Assembly: GCA_944385665.1 (NCBI GenBank)
Contig: CALWYB010000017.1
Location: 1-44,946, forward strand
Length of the DNA stretch: 44,946 nucleotides
Source of the DNA: an uncultured Oscillospiraceae bacterium
Lineage (GTDB): Bacteria > Bacillota > Clostridia > Oscillospirales > Oscillospiraceae
Direction: 5' to 3'
Below are positions 1-7,541 of this stretch, one piece after another (position 1 is the first letter of the stretch; every line of letters begins with the position of its first letter). The notes under the pieces are model-generated. The model was given only the letters and a program-made list of their open reading frames with translations. It searched no databases and had not been told where the DNA came from. The position numbers and the translations under genes were made by a program.

Positions 1-975
1 ATCACCATCGGCGACACCATCTGCGCCCCCGACTGTGTGGAGCCCATTGAGTTCGTGAAGATCTCCGCCCCCACCATCGAGATGACCTTCTCCGTCAACG
101 ACTCCCCCTTCGCCGGCCGGGAGGGCAAGTTCGTCACCTCCCGCCAGCTGCGGGACCGCCTGTTCCGTGAGACTCTGAAGGACGTGTCCCTGAAGGTCAC
201 CGAGGTGGAGGACTCCACCGACTCCTTCAACGTGGCCGGCCGTGGCGAGATGTCCCTGTCCATCCTGATGGAGACCATGCGCCGGGAAGGCTATGAGTTC
301 CAGGTCTCTCCCCCCCGTGTGCTCTACCAGGAGATCGACGGCAAGAAGTGCGAGCCTGTGGAGCGCCTGGTGGCCGACGTGCCCAACGACTGCGTGGGCT
401 CTGTGATGGAGAAGCTGGGCTCCCGCAAGGGCGAGTTCCAGTCCATGACCCCCGTGGGCAACCGCACCAAGCTGGAGTTCCTGGTCCCCTCTCGCGGCCT
501 GTTCGGCTACCGCAACGAGTTTTTGACCGACACCAAGGGCGAGGGCATCATGGCCTCCGTGTTTGAGAAGTACGCCCCTGTGAAGGGCGACATCCAGCGC
601 CGCAGCACCGGCTCCCTGGTGGCCTTCGAGACCGGTGAGGCCGTCACCTACGGCCTGTTCAACGCCCAGGAGCGGGGCACCCTGTTCATCGGCGCGGGCG
701 TTCCCGTCTACGCCGGCATGATCGTGGGCGAGACCCCCAAGGCCGAGGACATCTCCGTCAACGTGTGCAAGAAGAAGCAGCTGACCAACATGCGGGCCTC
801 CGGCTCCGACGACGCCCTGCGCCTGACTCCCCCCAAGCACCTGAGCCTGGAGCAGTGCCTGGAGTTCCTGGCCGACGACGAGCTGCTGGAGTGCACCCCC
901 GAGAACCTGCGCCTGCGCAAGCGCATCCTGGACCACGGCGAGCGCATGAAGCTGGCCTCCAAGAAGAAGGGCTAA
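1..975 (+). CDS. typA: GTP-binding ribosome-associated protein TypA/BipA, C-terminal part (5' truncated by window)
   Basis: The reading frame is open from base 1 (ITIGDTIC...) and ends with TAA at 973-975, so the gene begins upstream of the window; a GTG at 37 is internal. What is seen is domain III, domain V and the C-terminal domain of a TypA/BipA translational GTPase, with family signatures such as VLYQEIDGKK and the segment LVPSRGLFGYRNEFLTDTKG, and an Arg/Lys-rich tail ending SKKKG. The GTPase domain is not in view. TypA is a ribosome-binding GTPase of the EF-G/LepA superfamily that supports 50S assembly and growth under stress. A dispersed hairpin unit starts at the base after the stop codon, and the probable intrinsic terminator lies beyond it at 1122-1165. 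Confidence 0.95.
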   Translation: MTIGDTICAPDCVEPIEFVKISAPTIEMTFSVNDSPFAGREGKFVTSRQLRDRLFRETLKDVSLKVTEVEDSTDSFNVAGRGEMSLSILMETMRREGYEFQVSPPRVLYQEIDGKKCEPVERLVADVPNDCVGSVMEKLGSRKGEFQSMTPVGNRTKLEFLVPSRGLFGYRNEFLTDTKGEGIMASVFEKYAPVKGDIQRRSTGSLVAFETGEAVTYGLFNAQERGTLFIGAGVPVYAGMIVGETPKAEDISVNVCKKKQLTNMRASGSDDALRLTPPKHLSLEQCLEFLADDELLECTPENLRLRKRILDHGERMKLASKKKG

Positions 976-1110
976 CCTACTTTTCTTGAAAGAAAAGTAG
1001 GCAAAAGAACTTTGTGCAAAGCTTCGCTTTGCCTCTGCGCCCGCCGCTTTCTTGAAAGAAAGCTTGGCAAAGAACTTTGCGGGAAACTTCGTTTCCCTTC
1101 TGCGCCCGTA
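976..1110. repeat. Two tandem hairpin modules directly after typA
   Basis: Hairpin CCTACTTTTC-TTGAAA-GAAAAGTAGG (976-1001) is followed by GCAAAGC-TTC-GCTTTGC (1016-1032). A second unit follows: GCTTTC-TTGAAA-GAAAGC (1046-1063), then GGGAAAC-TTC-GTTTCCC (1081-1097). The same two-hairpin module recurs at about ten places in the window in both orientations. The first base of the module is the base after the typA stop. Confidence 0.9.
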
Positions 1111-1121
1111 AGAGAGAGTTT

Positions 1122-1165
1122 AGGCAGGAGTGACCTTTTCCGTCGCTCCTGCCTCTTTCTTTTGC
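1122..1165 (+). terminator. Intrinsic terminator, probably of typA
   Basis: AGGCAGGAG (1122-1130) pairs with CTCCTGCCT (1146-1154), extended inward by about four weaker pairs, and is followed by the T-rich run CTTTCTTTT. It lies 147 nt past the typA stop, separated from it by the hairpin modules. Confidence 0.75.
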
Positions 1166-1194
1166 CATATCTTCCGCTTTTTCGAAATCACCAG

Positions 1195-1374
1195 TCAATG
1201 TTTTTCGTCCGGACTTTCCCTTAAATACAATTCCTCACCCTCCTGCTGCGCGCTGCATAAAATCGCTCTGGTCAGGCAAACGTTTTTTGCGTCTAACGCC
1301 GTAACTGCGTCACTGATGCGGTTGAACAGCATAAAATACATTTTTTTGTATCCGCTCTCATCCGGCTCCCCCAT
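1195..1374 (-). CDS. Small acidic protein of unknown function (59 aa), divergent from an XRE regulator
   Basis: Not recognised as a named family. It reads MGEPDESGYKKMYFMLFNRI in its first 20 residues and ends EELYLRESPDEKH, with TGA at 1195-1197. A Shine-Dalgarno GGAGG lies at 1386-1390 (11 nt spacing), and a consensus sigma-A promoter TTGACA-17-TATAAT (1441 to 1413, minus strand) sits just upstream, so it looks like a real expressed gene. The central part (LFNRISDAVTALDA...AQQEGEELYL) looks like one amphipathic helix pair, and no membrane segment is apparent. An inverted repeat TTGCAC-N8-GTGCAA (1394-1413) covers the expected transcription start. The neighbouring divergent gene encodes an XRE-type DNA-binding protein that could act there. 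Function is unknown. Confidence 0.72.
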   Translation of the reverse strand: MGEPDESGYKKMYFMLFNRISDAVTALDAKNVCLTRAILCSAQQEGEELYLRESPDEKH

Positions 1375-1393
1375 AGTTCAATTTCCCTCCTTT

Positions 1394-1413
1394 TTGCACC
1401 TATATAAGTGCAA
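1394..1413. promoter_or_regulatory. Candidate operator between the 59-aa gene and the XRE regulator
   Basis: Inverted repeat TTGCAC-N8-GTGCAA. It overlaps the last base of the minus-strand -10 box and spans the expected start of the 59-aa gene transcript. This is a typical place for repression by a dimeric XRE protein. The assignment of the binding protein is inference. Confidence 0.55.
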
Positions 1414-1441
1414 TTATAAGCGCGTTTTTTGCTACTGTCAA
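1413..1441 (-). promoter_or_regulatory. Sigma-A promoter of the 59-aa gene
   Basis: On the minus strand, TTGACA (1441-1436), a 17-nt spacer and TATAAT (1418-1413), a perfect consensus match. Confidence 0.85.
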
Positions 1442-1482
1442 ACTATATTTGCGCTGAAACAGGAGCAAAGGATGCGAATGGG

Positions 1483-1734
1483 ATGAATCAGGAATTTGAA
1501 TGCCTTGTGGGGCAAAAAATACGGCAGCTGCGAAAGCAGAGAGGGCTGACCCAGGAACAGCTGGCGGCTCAGCTTCAGACCAACGGCTGCGATGTGACCC
1601 GAAGTGCGCTGGCTAAAATTGAGGTGGGACAGCGGCACATTTATTTGGATGAGCTGAAGCTGCTCTCCTGCCTGCTTCAAGTTTCTTATGAGGAGCTGCT
1701 CTCCGGGGAGCAGCCGTCCAAGGTTTCAACTTAG
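1483..1734 (+). CDS. XRE-family helix-turn-helix transcriptional regulator (83 aa)
   Basis: A single-domain Cro/C1-type HTH protein: residues 11-68 hold the five-helix fold with QKIRQLRKQRGLTQEQLA, then TRSALAKIEVGQRHIYLDEL. There is no sensor or multimerisation domain. ATG 1483 is preferred because AAAGGA (1467-1472) lies about 10 nt upstream; an in-frame start at 1429 would add an unrelated N-terminus lying in promoter DNA. It is transcribed away from the 59-aa gene, with a perfect promoter for that gene and an inverted repeat between them. A repressor, possibly autoregulatory, of the divergent gene is the simplest reading. The target is inferred, not shown. Confidence 0.85.
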   Translation: MNQEFECLVGQKIRQLRKQRGLTQEQLAAQLQTNGCDVTRSALAKIEVGQRHIYLDELKLLSCLLQVSYEELLSGEQPSKVST

Positions 1735-1754
1735 AAGGGGACAGACGTGGATAA

Positions 1755-1836
1755 TGATCGGCGGACCGGTCTGGGACCGGCCCCTACGGATCCATTTGTG
1801 CTTTCGTGCGTAGGGGCGGATGTCCCCATCCGCCCG
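1755..1836. repeat. Isolated core of the mosaic repeat family
   Basis: A GGACCGGTC...GACCGG-type hairpin ends in CCCCTACG (about 1759-1789). A short spacer follows, then CGTAGGGGCGGATG with its partner CATCCGCCC (1809-1834). The two hairpins face each other across CCTACG...CGTAGG. This is the centre of the larger elements without arms or ends. Confidence 0.8.
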
Positions 1837-1873
1837 CCGTCTCCCGCCGCGGCCCTTGTCATTCGTTTTTAAA

Positions 1874-1911
1874 AAAAAGCACAAAAACGCCCGCCGTTTT
1901 TGTGCTTTTTT
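1874..1911 (+). terminator. Intrinsic terminator downstream of the XRE gene
   Basis: AAAAAGCACAAAAACG (1874-1889) pairs perfectly with CGTTTTTGTGCTTTTT (1895-1910), with a 5-nt loop. A-run and T-run flank the stem, so it may work in both directions. Confidence 0.85.
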
Positions 1912-1965
1912 CTGCCTTTTCGAATTTATTTTAAAAAAATTCATATTTTTCCTTGGAAAAAGGTG

Positions 1966-1994
1966 TTGACGGCCCCACTTTTTCCGTGTATAGT
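1966..1994 (+). promoter_or_regulatory. Sigma-A promoter for the M23 peptidase gene
   Basis: TTGACG (1966-1971), a 17-nt spacer and TATAGT (1989-1994), about 85 nt before the ATG at 2081. Confidence 0.8.
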
Positions 1995-2080
1995 AGCTTT
2001 GTAACCGATTTGTAATCATTTCTTTTCCACTCTGTCACTTCTTTGAAGTGGGGGAGAGGAAGGTAAGTGTGAGGTAGGCT

Positions 2081-3595
2081 ATGCAGGAAATCACGAATTT
2101 GAACGTCCCTGCCGCCCAAGCCTCCGACTCCTCCGGAGCCGGACGGGAGCGGTGGGAGACCTGGAAACAGAATACCCGGGCCTGGCAGAAAACCACCCGG
2201 GAGTGGCTGCGCATCCACGGACGCCGGGCGGCGCACCGCCTGCACAACGTGGTGGCGGGCAACCGGGCTGCCGGTCCCATCTCCTTTTTAGTTGGTTCCG
2301 CCGCCGTGGCCGTGGCCATGACGCTGGTAGCGCTCTATTCCCCCAGCTACGCCGTCACTATGGACGGGCAGCAGGTGGGCGTGGTGGCCGATGCCTCGGT
2401 GGTGGACGACGCCATCTCCCATGTGGAGTCCACCGGCAGTTCCATCCTGGGCTACGACTATCACGTGCAGGGGGATCTGGAGTACGACTTCGCCATCACG
2501 CTGCGCTCCGATCTGTCCTCTGAACAGGACATCCAGAACTACTTCTACAACCAGCTGGACGATCTCAGCGGCGAGCTGCGCAAGTACCAGGTGCTGGTAG
2601 ACGGCCAGTCGGTGGGCGTGGTCAAGGACCAGGACGCCCTCAACGACCTGCTGGAGGAGTTTAAGACCCAGTACACCAACGAGAACACCACCTCGGTGGA
2701 GTTTCTCAACAAGGTGGAGGTCAAGCCGGTCTACGTGGTAGACTCCATCATGACCATGGACGAGATGGAGCAGGCCCTCCGGGCCAACAGCAACGGCTCC
2801 ACCACCTACACCGTGCAGGAGGGCGACACCTTCTACGGCATCGCCTACGCCAACGATATGTCCCTCAGCGACCTGATGGCCCTGAACCCCCAGGCGGACA
2901 TCAACCGCCTGATGGTGGGCGACGTGCTCAACGTGAAGGAGCTGACCCCGGTGCTGTCGGTACAGACCGTGGAGGATGTGACCTACTCCGAGTCCATCGA
3001 GTGCCCCGTGGAGACCCAGGACGACCCCACCATGTATAAGGGGGAGAGCAAGATCATCACCCAGGGTGTGGAGGGCGAGTCCCAGATCAACGCCACCGTC
3101 ACCTATGTGAACGGCCAGGAGACCAACCGGGTCATCAACTCCACCACCACCGTGCGGGAGGCCACCACCACCATCAAGGCTGTGGGCACCAAGGAAAAGC
3201 CCACCACCGCCTCCACCGGCAGCTTCCGCTGGCCCATCACCGGCCGGATCACCTCCTATTTCGGCGGCCGGTATATCTTCGGCAGTTACAGCTACCACTC
3301 CGGCCTGGACATCTCCTGCTCCTACGGCGCGGCGGTGTGCGCCGCCGACGGCGGCACGGTGACCTACACCGGCTACAAGGGCTCCTACGGCAACCTGGTC
3401 ATCATCACCCACGACAACGGAACCCAGACCTACTACGCCCACAACTCCTCCATCGTGGTCTCCACCGGCCAGAAGGTGGCCAAGGGCCAGCAGATCGCCA
3501 AGGCCGGTTCCACCGGACGGTCCACCGGCGTGCACTGTCACTTTGAGGTCCGCGTCAACGGCACCGCCGTCAACCCCCTGTCCTATCTTCCTTAA
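2081..3595 (+). CDS. Membrane-anchored LysM-G5-M23 peptidoglycan endopeptidase (504 aa)
   Basis: A cell-wall hydrolase or sporulation-type peptidase. A charged cytoplasmic segment (1-65) precedes one membrane helix (about 66-86), so the rest is outside the cell. A LysM peptidoglycan-binding domain lies at 242-286 (YTVQEGDTFYGIAYANDM...). A G5-like domain follows at about 290-370. The M23 metallopeptidase domain runs from about 385 to 504, with zinc ligands H406 and D410 in HSGLD and the HxH motif H485/H487 in VHCHFEV, so the active site looks intact. The start has GAGG at 2071-2074. The gene appears monocistronic, with its own promoter and a strong terminator. M23 enzymes cut peptide cross-links in peptidoglycan; the exact physiological role is not readable here. 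Confidence 0.92.
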   Translation: MQEITNLNVPAAQASDSSGAGRERWETWKQNTRAWQKTTREWLRIHGRRAAHRLHNVVAGNRAAGPISFLVGSAAVAVAMTLVALYSPSYAVTMDGQQVGVVADASVVDDAISHVESTGSSILGYDYHVQGDLEYDFAITLRSDLSSEQDIQNYFYNQLDDLSGELRKYQVLVDGQSVGVVKDQDALNDLLEEFKTQYTNENTTSVEFLNKVEVKPVYVVDSIMTMDEMEQALRANSNGSTTYTVQEGDTFYGIAYANDMSLSDLMALNPQADINRLMVGDVLNVKELTPVLSVQTVEDVTYSESIECPVETQDDPTMYKGESKIITQGVEGESQINATVTYVNGQETNRVINSTTTVREATTTIKAVGTKEKPTTASTGSFRWPITGRITSYFGGRYIFGSYSYHSGLDISCSYGAAVCAADGGTVTYTGYKGSYGNLVIITHDNGTQTYYAHNSSIVVSTGQKVAKGQQIAKAGSTGRSTGVHCHFEVRVNGTAVNPLSYLP

Positions 3596-3610
3596 TCGTT
3601 TCTGTTTCTT

Positions 3611-3648
3611 ACCCGGCCGCCAGAGTTTGGCGGCCGGGTTTTTATTTT
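3611..3648 (+). terminator. Intrinsic terminator of the M23 peptidase gene
   Basis: ACCCGGCCGCC (3611-3621) pairs with GGCGGCCGGGT (3629-3639), followed by TTTTATTTTG. Confidence 0.92.
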
Positions 3649-3663
3649 GCTTTTTTTATGCGA

Positions 3664-4150
3664 ATGCCGCCCTGCGGGGGGGAGGGGGCGGGCCGCTTTG
3701 GCGGGGACCCCAATACAACGCTCTAATGCACACACCGCCTGGTGCCTGCCTTCCGGTTGGGTGCGGCGGTGGTCGTAGGGGTGCCAAAAGCCTCCCTTAC
3801 GGAGAGGTGTGCTGCTTCTATGTGGCCTTGGTGGTGACCGGCGGGCCGGTGAGACACCGGCCCCTACGCAGAGGTTGCGGTTCTGTGTGTAGGGGCGGAT
3901 GTCTCATCCGCCCGCGAGGACGTACCAGCCGCCCTGCTATGCCCAGCCAGGTGGTGTACGTACAGCGCAGGGACTTTCCAATGTTTGACCCGGTAGGGAC
4001 CTGTGTCCCCCAGGGCAGGAGCGACAGAAAAGGTGCTTCCATCCAAACTCTCTCTTACGGGCGCAGAGGCGAAACGCAGTTTCGCAGAACGTTCTTTGCC
4101 AAGCTTTCTTGAAAGAAAGCTTGCCTACTTTTTTCTCCGAAAAAAGTAGG
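3664..4150. repeat. Mosaic repeat, centre-only copy plus hairpin modules
   Basis: This fills most of the 678-nt gap 3596-4273. It has a CCGCCCTGCGGGG end, a border ACACCGCCTGGTGCCTGCCT (about 3731-3750) and the facing core hairpins GGGCCGGTG...CACCGGCCC (3843-3863) and GGGCGGATG...CATCCGCCC (3893-3913). Inverted hairpin modules follow: GCGAAAC-GCA-GTTTCGC (4069-4085), GCTTTC-TTGAAA-GAAAGC (4103-4120) and CCTACTTTTTTC-TCC-GAAAAAAGTAGG (4124-4150). The long arms of full copies are absent. No credible gene was seen here. Confidence 0.85.
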
Positions 4151-4215
4151 TGTGGAAAAGTTGGTGGAAAATGTGCAACTTTACTATGCCATCTCTTTTT
4201 CTTTGACAAAAAATA

Positions 4216-4224
4216 TGTTATACT
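4216..4224 (+). promoter_or_regulatory. Extended -10 promoter before the LtaS-like gene
   Basis: TGTTATACT fits an extended -10 (TGnTATAAT-like). A nearby TTGACA at 4203 is only 10 nt away, too close to be the paired -35. Confidence 0.5.
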
Positions 4225-4273
4225 GCTTTTTACGTTTTACATTCATTTTACATTATGGTTCGGAGGGATCTGT

Positions 4274-6166
4274 TTGACCCATCTCTATCGCGTGATTCGC
4301 CTGCCCAAGGGAAGCGACCCCCGCTACCTGCCCTGGCACCATCTGTGGCTGTCCATCGGCCTGACCGCCCTGGGCCTTCTGCTGGGCTGGCTGACCCTGC
4401 CTCTGGCCGCGGCGGCCGATGCAGAGCTGTCCAGCCAGGCGCTGCTGGACTACTATCTCCAGACCCCCATGCTGCTGTTTCTCAATCTGCTGGCTCCGGT
4501 GCTGCTCATCTGGCTGTTTTACTTTCTCACCGGCCGCAGCTGGATGGCCTATCTGCTGACCGCCCTGCCGGTGCTGGCCATCGCCCTGACCAACTTTTAC
4601 AAGATGCAGCTGCGGGGCGATCCCCTGCTGGCCTCCGACCTGAAGCTGGTCTTTGAGGCCGGAGACATCGTCCAGGGCTATGAGCTGGAGTTCACCCCCC
4701 TCATCCGGAGCACCCTGCTGTGGGCCGCCGCCGGCCTGCTGCTGGCCCTGCTCCTGCTGCCCCGGGGCGTGCGGCGGCTGACCAACCGTGTCCTGGGCTT
4801 TTTCTCTCTGGCGGCCATTACGGCAGTCTCCCTGTGGGGTCCCTTCTCCAGCTCGGAGCTGTACAACCAGACCACCCCGGGGGAGGAGCTCATCAACCCC
4901 TGGTCCGACTCCGAGGTCTACATCTCCCACGGCGCCCTCTATCCCTTCCTCTACACTGTGCAGACCCTGCTGCCCACACCCCCCAAGGACTACGACGCCC
5001 AGGTGGCCGAGACCGCCCTGGAGCGCTACCAGGAGGAGGACATCCCGGCAGATCAGAAGGTCAACGTGATGGGCGTAATGCTGGAGGCTTTCTGCGACCT
5101 CACCGATTTCTCCGCCCTGGAGGACATCGAGGCCGTGGAGGAGGTATACGCCCCCTGGCACGCCCTGGAGGAGGAGTCCGTCTCGGGCAACCTGCTCACC
5201 AACATCTTTGCCGGAGGCACTGTGGACACCGAGTGGTGCTTCTTGACCGGATACAGCAGCTACGACGACTTTGTCCAGCCCACCGACTCCTACGTGTGGT
5301 ACTTTGACCGGCAGGGCTACAACACCCGGGGCAGCCACCCGGGCCACGGCTGGTTCTACAACCGAAAGAATATCAACCAGCTGCTGGGCTTTCAGGACTA
5401 CTGGTTCAGCGAGAACCACTACGGGGAGCTGGTGGACCCGGTGGACGCCCAGTGGAACTCCGACTTCCTGCTGATGGACGAGATCGTCACCGACCTCCAG
5501 ACCCAGCTGGAGGAGGACAACGGTCCGGTGTTCTCCTTCTCCGTGAGCATTCAGAACCACGGCCCCTACGAGTGGACCTACACCGCCAACGAGACCTATC
5601 TGGACCCCGACGAGACCGGTCTGCCGGAGGAGAGCTGCCACGTCTTTAACAACTACCTCCACGGCGTCAACAACACCATCTCCGCCATCACCCAGATGGT
5701 CCACAACCTGGAGGAGATGGACGAGCCGGTGGTGCTGGTCCTCTTCGGCGACCACAAGCCCTGGGGCGGCAACGGCAACTCCGCCTATCTGGGCATCGGC
5801 GCCGACTTCTCCCTGTCCGATCTGGACAGCTTCTATCAGTATTACGCCACTCCCTATGTGATCTGGGCCAACTCCGCCGCCAAGGAGGTGCTGGGCAACG
5901 ACTTTGTGGGGGAGGGGGGAGACTTCTCTCCCTGCTTCCTCATGGAGGAACTCTTTGACCAGTGCGGCTGGACCGGCCCGTCCTACCTCCAGCTCACCCG
6001 GGACGTGCGAGAGGCCACCCCTCTGGTCCACCAGCAGGAGCTGTACCTGGACCGGTACGGCCAGCTCACCGACACCCTGAACGAGGACCAGGAGGAGCTG
6101 GTGCGGGACCTGTACTTTGCCCAGTACTATCGCCAACATAAAATTGACCCCACCGGCCAGTCCTGA
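4274..6166 (+). CDS. LTA synthase-family membrane sulfatase (630 aa)
   Basis: Related to LtaS-type polyglycerol-phosphate transferases. About five membrane helices in the first ~200 residues (LWLSIGLTALGLLLGWL, LLFLNLLAPVLLIWLFYFL, WMAYLLTALPVLAIAL and others) are followed by an extracellular alkaline-phosphatase-fold sulfatase domain. Motifs are NVMGVMLEAF, the nucleophile region FAGGTVDTEW (its Thr is the likely equivalent of the LtaS catalytic Thr), IQNHGPYEW and VLFGDHKPWGG. A TTG start at 4274 is chosen because GGAGG (4262-4266) is 7 nt upstream; longer versions would read into repeat DNA. Substrate could be phosphatidylglycerol for lipoteichoic acid or another phosphoglycol polymer. The downstream decarboxylase-family gene follows after 24 nt, so co-transcription is likely. 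Confidence 0.85.
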   Translation: MTHLYRVIRLPKGSDPRYLPWHHLWLSIGLTALGLLLGWLTLPLAAAADAELSSQALLDYYLQTPMLLFLNLLAPVLLIWLFYFLTGRSWMAYLLTALPVLAIALTNFYKMQLRGDPLLASDLKLVFEAGDIVQGYELEFTPLIRSTLLWAAAGLLLALLLLPRGVRRLTNRVLGFFSLAAITAVSLWGPFSSSELYNQTTPGEELINPWSDSEVYISHGALYPFLYTVQTLLPTPPKDYDAQVAETALERYQEEDIPADQKVNVMGVMLEAFCDLTDFSALEDIEAVEEVYAPWHALEEESVSGNLLTNIFAGGTVDTEWCFLTGYSSYDDFVQPTDSYVWYFDRQGYNTRGSHPGHGWFYNRKNINQLLGFQDYWFSENHYGELVDPVDAQWNSDFLLMDEIVTDLQTQLEEDNGPVFSFSVSIQNHGPYEWTYTANETYLDPDETGLPEESCHVFNNYLHGVNNTISAITQMVHNLEEMDEPVVLVLFGDHKPWGGNGNSAYLGIGADFSLSDLDSFYQYYATPYVIWANSAAKEVLGNDFVGEGGDFSPCFLMEELFDQCGWTGPSYLQLTRDVREATPLVHQQELYLDRYGQLTDTLNEDQEELVRDLYFAQYYRQHKIDPTGQS

Positions 6167-6190
6167 CCGGTTCCCAGGAGGCAGCAGACC

Positions 6191-7525
6191 ATGACCCCAC
6201 TCTATGACGCCATCCGCGCCTACGCCCACCGGCATCCCACCCGGTTTCACATGCCCGGCCACAAGGGAAATTTTCTCCCCGTGCCCGAGCTTCAATCCAT
6301 CGCCCCTCTGGACGTGACGGAGATTGATCCCACCGGCGACCTCTTCTCCGGGGGCGAGCCCTTTGACACGGCCCAGCGGCTGTGGGCGGAGCGGTTCGGC
6401 ATGGAGGACTGCCTGTTTCTCACCGGCGGCTCCACCCTGGGGCTCCACGCGGCCCTGGCCCTGTTTTGCCGCCCCGGAGACCAGGTGCTCATGGACCGGG
6501 GCTGCCACCGGGCGGTGTACAACGCCCTGGCTCTGCTGGACCTGGAGCCGGTCTACCTGCCCCGCCCCTGGCTGGAGGGGGAGGGGATCGCCGGTCCCAT
6601 TTGCCCACAGGATGTGGAAAACCTGCTGGTTTCCCACCCAAATATCAAAACTATCTGTATTACTTCCCCCACATATTCCGGCGTGTTGTCTGATGTGGCC
6701 AAACTTTCCCACCTCATCCATGCCCACGGTGGAAAACTCATCGTGGACGGCGCCCATGGAGCTCACCTGCCGTTTCTGGGGATGGACGCCTTTTCCGGCT
6801 GTGACGCCCTCATCTGCTCGGCCCACAAGACCTTGCCCGCCCTGGGCCAGACTGCCCTGCTGTTCACCAACGGCGCAGACCCCCGGCGGGTGCGGCAGAT
6901 GACCTCGGTGTTTGGCAGCTCCAGCCCGTCTTACCCCATGATGATCTCCCTGGACTGTGCCCGGGATTATCTGGAGGGAGCGGGGACCGAAGAATACCGC
7001 CGGGCAGCCAAGCGCACCGCCGCCCTCCGCTCCGCCTTCCCCAGCCTGCGGGAGGGGACGCTCCGGCTGGACCCCACCCGGCTCACCCTCACTTCCCCCG
7101 ACGGCCACGCCCTGGCCCGGGCGCTGGAGGGAGAGAACATCTGGCCGGAGATGGCCGACAGCGGCCACGTGGTCTTGATTCTCACCGCCCAGGACAGCGA
7201 CCAGGACCTTGCCCGCCTGGAGCGGGCTCTGGAGCGCCACCGGGCGCTTTTGGGCGCGCCCCCTATTCTACCTGCGCCCCCGCTGCCCAAGCCCGCCTGC
7301 TCCCTGCGAGAGGCCCTGTTTGCCTCGGTGGAGCGGCTGCCTCTGCAAGACTGCCTGGGCCGGGTGGCGGCCGGTCAGCTGGCCCCCTATCCCCCCGGCG
7401 TGCCGGTGGTGGCTCCCGGCGAGGTGATTGGGGAAAAAGAACTGGCCTATTTGAAGGAAATAGGATATAATAATTTAGATGTCCCTGTGATTGCGGACGT
7501 CACACCCAAACGGGAACTGTTTTAA
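6191..7525 (+). CDS. Orn/Lys/Arg decarboxylase-family PLP enzyme (444 aa)
   Basis: Fold-type I PLP enzyme of the Orn/Lys/Arg decarboxylase major-domain family, similar in context to Bacillus subtilis YaaO. Visible residues: FHMPGHKGN (19-27), the PLP-phosphate region LTGGSTLG (77-84), H106 that could stack on the cofactor, D187 in VDGAHGAH, and the Schiff-base lysine K213 in SAHKTLPALGQ. At 444 residues it belongs to the short Gram-positive class without the N-terminal wing domain of the E. coli inducible enzymes. The amino-acid substrate cannot be read from sequence. It lies just before holB, as yaaO lies near holB in B. subtilis, but tmk, darA and yaaR are absent from the gap. Confidence 0.88.
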   Translation: MTPLYDAIRAYAHRHPTRFHMPGHKGNFLPVPELQSIAPLDVTEIDPTGDLFSGGEPFDTAQRLWAERFGMEDCLFLTGGSTLGLHAALALFCRPGDQVLMDRGCHRAVYNALALLDLEPVYLPRPWLEGEGIAGPICPQDVENLLVSHPNIKTICITSPTYSGVLSDVAKLSHLIHAHGGKLIVDGAHGAHLPFLGMDAFSGCDALICSAHKTLPALGQTALLFTNGADPRRVRQMTSVFGSSSPSYPMMISLDCARDYLEGAGTEEYRRAAKRTAALRSAFPSLREGTLRLDPTRLTLTSPDGHALARALEGENIWPEMADSGHVVLILTAQDSDQDLARLERALERHRALLGAPPILPAPPLPKPACSLREALFASVERLPLQDCLGRVAAGQLAPYPPGVPVVAPGEVIGEKELAYLKEIGYNNLDVPVIADVTPKRELF

Positions 7526-7541
7526 TGGAACGAGGAACGCT

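Noticed and set aside
4203-4224. TTGACA and TATACT as a -35/-10 pair before the LtaS-like gene
   Set aside because: The spacer is only 10 nt; an extended -10 reading is more plausible.
4253-7240. Open frame of 995 codons antisense to the LtaS-like and decarboxylase genes
   Set aside because: It spans two well-supported genes and has the low-complexity composition of a GC-rich shadow frame.
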